Assembly: GCA_902651635.1 (NCBI GenBank)
Contig: CACRSC010000075.1
Span: 693,654-716,554 of the forward strand
From: Mastigamoeba balamuthi
Taxonomy: Eukaryota; Evosea; Mastigamoebida; Mastigamoebidae
Length of the DNA: 22,901 bases
Direction: 5' to 3'
The position numbers and the translations under genes were made by a program. Below the pieces are notes generated by a model that saw nothing but the letters and a program-made list of their open reading frames with translations, made no database searches and was not told the DNA's origin. Position 1 is the first letter of the stretch. Each line of letters begins with the position of its first letter. Shown here piece by piece: positions 8,999-19,200 of the stretch.

Positions 8999-10250
8999 TC
9001 AGTTGCTCTTGAGGACGCCGAGCTGCCTGGCGATGGCCTGCATGGTCTCAGCGGCCTTGGCGAGCTCCTCCATGCTGTGGTGCGAGTTGACGACTGTCCT
9101 GAGCCTCGCGGTGCCCTTGGGCACGCCGCCCCGCGACGTCACGGGCGTGCAGAAGATGCCCGCGTCGAACAGCGCCCGGGCCATCTTCATGCACGCGAGG
9201 TCGTCGCCGATGATGACGGGGCAGACGGGCGTCACCGTGTGCAGCGTGTTGAACCCCATCTTCTCGAGCATCGCGGCCCACTGCGAGCCCTTGTCCTGGA
9301 TGGCCGCCACGCGCCACGGCTCCGTCGACAGGATGCGCAGGCCCTGCCGCGCCAGCGCGCACTGCAGCGCCGTGACGCCCGTCGAGAAGACGTAGGGCCG
9401 CGACGTGAAGCGGATGTACGAGATGAGCTCGGCGCTGCCGGCCACGAAGCCTGCCAGCGAGCTGACGGCCTTGCTGAGCGTGCCCGTGCGGATGTGCGCT
9501 GCGCCGCTGAGGCCCCAGTGCTCCTCGATGCCGCGGCCCGTGCGGCCGAGGACGCCGAACGAGTGCGCCTCGTCGGCGACGAGCAGGCAGCCGTGGGCCT
9601 CGCAGATGCGCTTGAGCCGCGGCAGGTCGCAGACGTCGCCCTCCATGCTGAACACCGCGTCGCTGACGACGACGCGCGCGCAGCCCTCAGGCGCGTCGGC
9701 CAGCAGGCGCTCGAGGTGGTCGAGGTCGTTGTGCCTGTAGGGCACGATCTGCGCTCCCGTCAGCCTGCAGCCGTCGAAGATGGACGCGTGGTTGAGCGCG
9801 TCGCAGTAGATCACGTCGTCGGCCTTGGCCAGCGCGCTGATGGCCACCAGGTTGGCCGTGTAGCCCGACTGCGTGATCAACGCGGCCTCGCAGCCCAGGA
9901 ACGCGGCCAGCTCGCGCTCCAGCTGGTCCTGGTCGGGCAGGATCCCCGCCTGCAGCGGGCTGCCCAGCGAGCCGGGCCCGTACTTGCGCAGCGCGGCCAC
10001 GCCGGCCTCGACCATGCGCGGGTCCTCGTGCAGCCCGTGGTAGTTGTTCGACTGCAGCAGCAGCGACCGCTTGCCCTCGATGTCGTCGCCCAGCGGCAGC
10101 GTCCCGCGGAACGTCACGTGGTTGCCCTTGTCGTAGCTCGCCGTCGCCAGGTGGTTCAGGAACAGCCCCGAGGCCTTCCACTCGGCCAGCCCCGCCGCGA
10201 ACCCGCGCAGCACCGCCCTGTGCGCCGCAGGCACCGCGATCGGCCGCCTG
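8999..10250 (-). other. Alpha-oxoamine synthase (AOS) domain, PLP fold type I, chain-releasing
   Basis: About 415 residues with the hallmarks of the serine palmitoyltransferase/AONS/ALAS/KBL family: SNNYHGLHEDPR near the start, DALNHASIFDGCRLTGA (PLP-stacking His), DAVFSMEGD, VADEAHSFGVLGRTGRG (the Asp that pairs with the pyridine N, and the His), and the Schiff-base Lys in RTGTLSKAVSSLAGFVAG (Lys codon 9472-9470), ending LRTVVNSHHSMEEL. The family catalyses decarboxylative condensation of an amino acid with an acyl thioester. Fused behind an ACP and with no thioesterase, it should release the polyketide as a 2-amino-3-ketone. The amino acid used cannot be read from sequence. Oddities: GSPLQAG where family members usually have GSR, and Gln where a G-x4-H motif is usual (GILPDQDQLE). 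Confidence 0.9.
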
Positions 10251-13200
10251 CGCTCCTCCTCGAGCATCTCCAGCGGCGGCTTGGGGCTCCCGGGCGCCGA
10301 ACCCGACGGCGACGAGCCCCCGGACGCGGTCCCCGACGGCCTCGGCGTCACCGCCGCGCTGGCCGGCACCGTCGGACCCGTACGCGGCTGCGCCGCCGCG
10401 TGGGCCGCGGGCGGGACGGTCGCCGCGGGCTGCAGCGGCTGCGAGGGCTTGCGCGGCTTTGCCGGGGCGGCCGCGGGGGCGGGGGCCTCGCCGGCCATGG
10501 CGACGAGGTCGGCGATGGCGACGCCGCTGAGCAGCTTGACGGGCGAGATCTGGATGGCCAGCTGGGCCGAGAGCCACGTGCGGAACGACGTGGCGACGAG
10601 GCTGTCCATGCCCAGCGACACGAGCGGCGCGTCGTCGCTGATGGCCTCCTCGCCGATGCCGAGGCTCTTGGCCAGGTACGCCCTGATGCGCTCCGCCGCC
10701 GACGCGCCGGCAGCAGCGTCCCCGGCCGCTCCCTCCTCCTCAGCAGGCTCCTCCCACTCGCAGAAGCGCGACCTCTGCAGCGCCACGCGGTTCTGCCTGA
10801 AGAGCTGCGCACAGCCACAGAACAAAGTGTTAATAAAAACAAAGTCAGCGCCGGAGAAGTGTGCGGAGGCGAGAAGGGGGGCGTGAGTGCCTTGGCGAGG
10901 TCGAGGCTGAGGAGGCTGATGTGCTCCGAGGTCTGGCGCGAGAGGGCGCTGGCGAGGGCGTCGAGGCAGGACGGGGCGGGCAGCAGGTTGACGCCGTCGC
11001 TGGTCAGCAGGCTGGCGACCCACGCGGCCGTCGAGAGGAAGCCGGCCTCGCCGATGGCGCCCCAGCTGACCGTCAGCGCGGGCAGCCCCATGGCGCGCCT
11101 GTGCGACGCGAAGACGTCCATGAAGCTGTTGCCCGCGACGTAGGCCGCCTGCCCCGCGCGGCCCATGACCGACGAGACCGACGAGAACATCACAAAGTAC
11201 CGCAGCGGCTCCGCGAGCCCCAGCGTCGCGCGGTGGACGTTCCACGTGCCGACGGTCTTGGGGTCCGAGACGTACGCCAGCGACTGCTCGTCGAGCTGGT
11301 GCAGCAGCGCGTCGCGGTGCGCGGCGGCGCTGTGGAAGACGCCGTCGACGGGCGGCATCGTCGCCGCCACGCGCGCGAACACGGCGGCGACGCTACGCTC
11401 GTCGCAGACGTCGACGGCGCAGCAGGCGACCTCGCACCCGCGCGCCCGCAGCGACTCGACGACGGCCTCGGCGGAGGCGGTCTTGGGGCGGCCCTCGCGC
11501 GAGCAGAGGACGACGTGCCGCGCGCCCTGCGAGAAGAGCCACGGGCCCAGGCAGACGCCGAAGCCCCCGAGCCCGCCGAAGACCACGTACGTCTTGCAGC
11601 TCTCGCACAGCGGCGTCGCCTCGGCAGCAGCGGCGGCCGGCGCGGCCCCGGCGACCGCGGGCCCGCGCACGTCGACGGCGACGACACCGGCGAGCGTCGC
11701 GGCGGCGCCGTCGACCGTCGCGCGCGTCACGCGGGGCGCGGGGACGGGCTCGAGGGCGAGGCGGGCGCCGCTGGCGGCCGCGAGGCGCAGGAGCTCGCAG
11801 ACGCGCTCGGACTCGGCGGCGAAGTCGGCGGGCTGCAGCGAGAGCATCCGGACGCGGGTCATCGTCGCGTTGTCGGGCAGCACGACGGCGCGGCGGCGCG
11901 AGGGCCCGTCGACCTCGACGAAGAGGCCGTCGGCGGCGAGCACGTCCTCGAGGCTCAGGTCCGCGCTGTCGCCCACGCAGACGGCGACGTCGACGCCGCG
12001 GCCGAGCGTCCGCTCGCGCACGGCCTCTGCGGCGTCGCGCGCGTCGACGACGGCGCAGCCGGCGCCCAGCGACCGCACGAGCGCGCGCTGCTCCTCGCCC
12101 TCGGCTGAGACGGCGACGACGCGGAGGCCCGCGGACCGCGCGGCCAGCACGAGCGCGACGCCGGCGGCCCCGTGGGCGCGGTGGACCAGCAGCGTCTTGC
12201 CCTCGAGCGCGCGGGTGCGCAGCGCGTGGACGGCGGCCCACGCGGCGCCCACAAGGCCGGCGGCCAGCGGCCCGTCGACGCCCTCGGGCTGCCGCGCGAC
12301 CAGCGCCGCCGGGACGACGAGCCGCGAGGCGACGGCCCCGGCGGAGCGGAACGGCACGACGACGACCGCGTCGCCGGGGCGCAGCGACTCCACGCCCGCG
12401 CCGACGGCGGCGACGACGCCGCAGCCCTGCGCGCCGAGCAGCGGCAGGCGCGTGCAGCCCAGCGAGGCCTCGTGCGGCGCCAGGCGCCCCGAGGCCACCA
12501 GCGCGTCGCGCGGGGTCAGCGCCGCGTAGTGCATCTCGACGGCGACCTCCCCGGGCCCCGGGGCGCACTCGGGCACGCGCACCAGCTCGACGGCGCCGCC
12601 GGCCGCGCGGGCCTCGAAGTGCTCGGCGGCCGCCCGCTGCTGCTGCGCCCGCGGGAGCTCGCGCATGGCCGCCGCGAAGTCCTCGTGGAGGCGCAGGCGG
12701 TTGACGTAGCGCGCGGCGCCGCGGTATGAGACCTCGCTCTCGGCGTAGCCCGCGAGGAGCTCGGCCGCCAGCACGCGGGCGCCGGTCGCGGCCTCCGGGG
12801 TCTCGAGGTCGACGGCCCTCCACATCATCGCTCCGTNGAGCTGGTGCAGCAGCGCGTCGCGGTGCGCGGCGGCGCTGTGGAAGACGCCGTCGACGGGCGG
12901 CATCGTCGCCGCCACGCGCGCGAACACGGCGGCGACGCTACGCTCGTCGCAGACGTCGACGGCGCAGCAGGCGACCTCGCACCCGCGCGCCCGCAGCGAC
13001 TCGACGACGGCCTCGGCGGAGGCGGTCTTGGGGCGGCCCTCGCGCGAGCAGAGGACGACGTGCCGCGCGCCCTGCGAGAAGAGCCACGGGCCCAGGCAGA
13101 CGCCGAAGCCCCCGAGCCCGCCGAAGACCACGTACGTCTTGCAGCTCTCGCACAGCGGCGTCGCCTCGGCAGCAGCGGCGGCCGGCGCGGCCCCGGCGAC

Positions 13201-16200
13201 CGCGGGCCCGCGCACGTCGACGGCGACGACACCGGCGAGCGTCGCGGCGGCGCCGTCGACCGTCGCGCGCGTCACGCGGGGCGCGGGGACGGGCTCGAGG
13301 GCGAGGCGGGCGCCGCTGGCGGCCGCGAGGCGCAGGAGCCCGCAGACGCGCTCGGACTCGGCGGCGAAGTCGGCGGGCTGCAGCGAGAGCATCCGGACGC
13401 GGGTCATCGTCGCGTTGTCGGGCAGCACGACGGCGCGGCGGCGCGAGGGCCCGTCGACCTCGACGAAGAGGCCGTCGGCGGCGAGCACGTCCTCGAGGCT
13501 CAGGTCCGCGCTGTCGCCCACGCAGACGGCGACGTCGACGCCGCGGCCGAGCGTCCGCTCGCGCACGGCCTCTGCGGCGTCGCGCGCGTCGACGACGGCG
13601 CAGCCGGCGCCCAGCGACCGCACGAGCGCGCGCTGCTCCTCGCCCTCGGCTGAGACGGCGACGACGCGGAGGCCCGCGGACCGCGCGGCCAGCACGAGCG
13701 CGACGCCGGCGGCCCCGTGGGCGCGGTGGACCAGCAGCGTCTTGCCCTCGAGCGCGCGGGTGCGCAGCGCGTGGACGGCGGCCCACGCGGCGCCCACAAG
13801 GCCGGCGGCCAGCGGCCCGTCGACGCCCTCGGGCTGCCGCGCGACCAGCGCCGCCGGGACGACGAGCCGCGAGGCGACGGCCCCGGCGGAGCGGAACGGC
13901 ACGACGACGACCGCGTCGCCGGGGCGCAGCGACTCCACGCCCGCGCCGACGGCGGCGACGACGCCGCAGCCCTGCGCGCCGAGCAGCGGCAGGCGCGTGC
14001 AGCCCAGCGAGGCCTCGTGCGGCGCCAGGCGCCCCGAGGCCACCAGCGCGTCGCGCGGGGTCAGCGCCGCGTAGTGCATCTCGACGGCGACCTCCCCGGG
14101 CCCCGGGGCGCACTCGGGCACGCGCACCAGCTCGACGGCGCCGCCGGCCGCGCGGGCCTCGAAGTGCTCGGCGGCCGCCCGCTGCTGCTGCGCCCGCGGG
14201 AGCTCGCGCATGGCCGCCGCGAAGTCCTCGTGGAGGCGCAGGCGGTTGACGTAGCGCGCGGCGCCGCGGTATGAGACCTCGCTCTCGGCGTAGCCCGCGA
14301 GGAGCTCGGCCGCCAGCACGCGGGCGCCGGTCGCGGCCTCCGGGGTCTCGAGGTCGACGGCCTTCCACATCATCGCTCCGTTCTCGGCCTGCGCGACGCG
14401 GACGACGGACCAGAGCGCCGCGGAGGCCACAGTGGCCGCGGGCGACTGGCGCCCGTCGGGGCAGTGCAGGCCCGACGTCGCCACGAGCACGCGCAGGTCC
14501 GCGCGCGCTGTGCCGGCCCGCGCGAGCGCCGCCAGCGACATGACGAGCTCCGCCGTCGTCGACTTGATCGCCCGCCCGTCGCACGTCGCCAGCGGCTCGG
14601 CGCCGACGGCCATGAGGTCGACGACGTGCGTGACGTCCCCGGCGGCCGCCAGCAGCCGCTTCCACTGCTCGGCGTCGCGCGCGTCGAACCGCGCCGTCGC
14701 TGCGGCCCCGTCGGCCCCGTCGGCGACCTCCTCGCGCTCGGCGCCATCGGCAACGGCGACGACGAGCCTCGCGGGCCTGCGGGCGCCCTCTGCCAGCGCC
14801 GCGCTCAGCGCCTGCGCGAGAGCCTGCGTGGCGGGCGAGCAGACGACGAGGACCGACGCCGGGGCGAGCGCGTCCTCGGGGCCCTGGGGCAGCGCCGTCT
14901 CTGCGGCGACCCAGTGGTCGCTGATCATGTGCACGGGGGGCTGGCGGGCGCTGACGGCCTTGACGGTGAGCTTCTCGACGCTCAGCAGCGGCGCGCCCTG
15001 CTCGTCCATCAGCACGATGTCGCCCGAGAGCCGCTGCCCGGGGATGAACTCGGTGACGCGGCTGTAGCACCAGCACGTCCGCGTCGACGACTGCGACGAG
15101 GGCGCCGGCGACGGCGACGAGGCGGCCGCTGCGAGGGGCTTGCGGGCGAAGTAGCCCGAGGTCGCGTAGGAGCAGCCCGAGGCGGTGGCCGAGTCCACGC
15201 GGACGTCGCAGAAGCCGCAGTCGGCGAGCAGCGCGCGCCAGGCGGGAGCGTCGAGGCAGATGTGCTCGCGGCCGTCGTCCCAGCACCACCACTGGTCGAA
15301 GAGGCCGAAGACGAAGTTGAGGAAGTCGTTGCGCGGGCGCGGCTCGGTGAGCAGCAGGACGCCGCCCGGGCGCAGGCAGCGCGCGACGTGGGCGACGGGC
15401 TCGCGGATGCGCGGCGAGACGTGGACGACCGCGAACGCCACGACGACGTCGAGGCCGCCGCGCACGACGGCCGCCGGGAACTCGCGCGAGACGTCGACGG
15501 TCGCGTAGCGGACGAACGGGTAGCGCGCCTCGTAGCGCTCGCGGGCCTTGGTGACGAAGAACGGGCTCACGTCGGTGAACCAGTACTCCACGTCGACGCC
15601 CGCGGCCACGGCGGCGGCGCACAGCGGCAGCAGGTGCTCCGTCGTCCCGCCCGAGCCCGCGCCGAGCTCGAGGACGCGCACCGACTGCCCGCGGCGCGCG
15701 CGCAGCAGCGCCTCGAACGTCGGCAGCAGCACGTCGACGTTGCACATGGTCGACTCGCGGTAGAACGCGCTCATCAGCGCGCCCATCAGCTCGAACGCCT
15801 TGTGCGGCTCGCGGAGGATCTCGGCCATGCGCGGGCCCACGGCGCGGGCCAGCGCCGTCTCGTGCGTCAGCGCGCGCGGCGCCCAGTCGTCGGCGGGGGC
15901 CTCTGCGTCGCCCGCGGGCTCTGCGGCGAAGGCGCGCAGCCACGCAAAGTGCCGCACGCGCGAGACGTTGCCGCGGAGCTCCTCGGGCAGCTCGGGCGTC
16001 TCGGCGAGGGCCGCGCGGGCGTAGCGCCTGCAGAGCGCGCGCAGGAGCGCGTCCTCCTCGATGCCGCGGCGCTGGCGGTCGAGCAGCTCGGGCGTCAGCC
16101 CCGGCGCGGGCACCGCGGCCGCGTCGAACTCGAACGCGGACTGCGCGGCGGCTGCAGGAGAGCGCGCGAGGCCGTTGGGGCCGACGGTGACGCGGGCGAT

Positions 16201-19200
16201 GCTGGCGGGGATCATGAGCGGGAGGGCGCCGTCGGCGACGGAGCCGAGGAGGCCGCCGATGAGCGACTGGAAGCAGGCGTCGAGGACGGCCGGGTGGACG
16301 ACGCACTCGCGGTCGCCGCAGAGCCCCGCGTCGAGCTCGAGCCTGCAGAGGCTGTCGACGCTGCCGGGCCGCACGCAGAGCTCGCGGATGGCGCGGAAGA
16401 GCGGGCCGTAGGCGATGCCCATCGCGCGGAACGCCTTGTAGAGGAACTCGCTCGACTTGCGCCCCGCGAACTCTGCGCGGAGCTCCGCGAGGCCCGCGGG
16501 CGCGCGCGGGGGCTCGCAGGCCTCGCCCGGGCGCGGCAGCAGGCAGGCGCTGTGGCGGACCCACTTGCCCGCGCCCTTGCTGTGCACCTCGAAGGCCGCG
16601 GGCGCCCCGTCGACGTCGGAGCGGCGCACGAGGCACAGCGCGCTCGCGTAGCCCGGGTTGGGGACCACCAGCGGCGCCAGCAGCTCCACGTCGCGCACCG
16701 ACACGGCGCCCGAGGCCGCGGCCGCGCCCGTCAGCCGCGCGGCGCTGAGCGCCATCTCGGCGTAGAGCGCGCCCGGGGCGACGACGCTGTCCGAGACGAC
16801 GTGGTCCGCGAGCCACGGCTGCAGGCGCACGTCGAGCGTGCTCTCCCAGGCGGGCGCGGCCGAGGCGGGCGTGTCGAGCGCGGTGCCCAGCAGCGTGCGC
16901 GTGTAGCCCGCGGCCGCGCGCTGGCGGTCGAACGTCGGCAGGTCGATGCGCATGTCGACGCGCTGGTACGCGTGGCCGGGCACGTGGACCCACGGCGCAC
17001 CCGCCGCGGGCGCGCGGCTGACGGCGGCCCAGTCGACGCGCGGGGCGGCGCCCGCGCAGTGCAGCGCCGCGAGGGCCGCGAGCATCGCGCGGCGCTCGGG
17101 CTTGGCGCGCTCGATCGAGTGGACGACGAGCGTCGCGGGCGAGGCGGCGATGCTCTGGACGTAGAGCGAGAGCACCGGGTGGTTCGAGACCTCGACGAAC
17201 GCCGTGAAGCCGTCGCGGACGGCGGCCTCGACGGCCTGGCGGAAGAGCACGCACTGGCGGACGTTGCGCCACCAGTACTCCGAGTCGTACTCGGCGCCCT
17301 CGGGCAGCACGTCGCCCGCGACGGTCGAGTAGAGCCGCGTCGCCGGGCGGCTGGGGCGCAGGTCGGCCAGCGCGCGCAGCAGGTCCTCGCGCAGGGGCTC
17401 GGTCTGGTAGCTGTGGAACGCGTTGGTGACCTTGAGGAACCGCCCGGGCTTCCCGAGGGCCCGCAGCTCCGCGTCGATGGCGTCGACGGCCGCAGGGCTG
17501 CCCGAGAAGACGACCGACGCGGGGCCGTTGACAGAGGCGATGTCGACGTCGGCGTGGCGCGCGGCGACGGCGCGGGCCTCGGCCTCGGGGATGTTGGCGC
17601 TGAGCATCTTGCCGAGGCCGCTGAGCGTGAACTGCAGGCTGCCGCGCGAGAGGATCACGCGGACGGCGTCCCGCAGGCCCAGCGCGCCCGCCGCGTGCGC
17701 CGCAGCCACCTCCCCGACGCTGTGGCCCACGATGCCGTCGGGCGCGACCCCCCACGAGCGCCACACGCGGTACAGGCCCACCTGCGAGCAGATTCTGTCA
17801 GTTTTCCCGGAATTTTGGATTGAATTCGGGGATTCGGGGGCAATTGATTCGGGGCAGCACCTGGACCGCGAAGATGGCGACCTGCGTGAGCCACGTCTCG
17901 TTGATGCGGCTCGACTTGTCGTCGGCGGGGGCCAGCAGCTCGTCCCTGAGCGACCACCCGGCGACGTCGCGGACGACGGCGTCGACCTCGTCGATGGCGC
18001 CCGCGAACGTGGCGTCGCCCGCGTAGAGCTCGCGGCCCATGGCGTACCACTGCGGGCCCTGCCCCGAGAACACGAACAGCGTCTTGGGCCTCGGCGGCGC
18101 CCGCTCCTCGGTGACCGTCGGCAGCGCCCCGGCGACGTACGAGCCCGGCGCGTTGGCCGCCAGCGCCTCGAGGGCCGCCGCCAGCTCCTCGCGCGTCTCG
18201 CCCATGACGACCGCGCGGCGCGCGTAGTGCGTCGCCCGCGCGCCGGCGCTGTAGGCCAGCGTCTGCAGCGGCGTGCTCCTGTCCTCCTCCAGGAACCGCA
18301 GCCACGCCTTGGCCATCGCCGCCAGCGCCACCTCCGAGTGCGCGCTACGCCGCGGGAGCAGAGCGCGCGAATCAATTGATTTATGCCCCGAGATTCTGAA
18401 TTTGAAATTGAATGGGAAAAAGTACCTGATGGGGACCGCGTGGGCGAGGGCTGCGGGCGCCGCGGGGAGGGCGGCAGGGGCCACGGGGGCCCTGGGGGCG
18501 TCCTCGACGACGAGCGAGACGTTGGCGCCGCCGAAGCCGAAGGCGTTGACGGCGGCCACGCGGCGCTGGGACGCGGGCCACGCGACGAGGGCGCGCGGGA
18601 TCTCGAGCGAGTCGCCCAGCCGGATGGCCGGGTTCATCTCGCGCATGCGGTGCGGGTAGATCTCGCCGTGCTGCATCATCGAGACCACCTTGAGCAGCCC
18701 CGCCAGCCCGCTGGTCGCCTCGGTGTGCCCGATGTTGGCCTGGGCAGCGCGCGGCACGCGTGAGTTTTATTTTGGGGGCGGAAATCAATTGATTCGGGGC
18801 ACCTTGACGGAGCCGACGTAGCAGCGGCGGCCCTCGCAGCCGTAGACCGAGCGGATGGCGTCGATCTCTGTGGGGTCGCCGACGATGGTGCCGGTGCCGT
18901 GCGCCTCGACGTACGACACGTCACCGGCGTCGACGCCCGCGCGCCCGAGGACCGAGCGCATGAGCTCGGCCTGCGTGACGCTGCTGGGCCTGTTGATGAA
19001 CAGCTTGCGCCCGTCGTGCCCGAACGCCGTCGCCCTGATGACCGCGTGCACTCGGTCGCCGTCCCGCAGCGCGTCGTCGAGCCTCTGTGGGGCGTGGGCG
19101 GCAGAGAAAAAGCGGTTGAGTTTCGTGCTCGGAAAACCGGACAACACGCCCGCTTTGGGCAACGAAAAAAGCGCAGGCCACGTGTTCGGTGCGGTATCCA

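Noticed and set aside
11293-14381. A genuine tandem ER-KR module
   Set aside because: Near-identity of the copies, an N exactly at the junction, and loss of the KR catalytic half in one copy point to an assembly overlap.
12938-17764. 1608-codon minus-strand frame overlapping the synthase
   Set aside because: Out of frame with all catalytic motifs; extreme Arg/Ala/Gly/Pro content typical of a shifted reading of GC-rich coding DNA.
14464-17823. 1119-codon open frame on the plus strand, and a similar 729-codon one at 8954-11143
   Set aside because: Both are antisense shadows of the synthase exon; in DNA this GC-rich, antisense frames rarely hit stops. Their translations are Arg/Ala/Gly/Val-biased with no motifs, while the minus strand carries every PKS and AOS motif.
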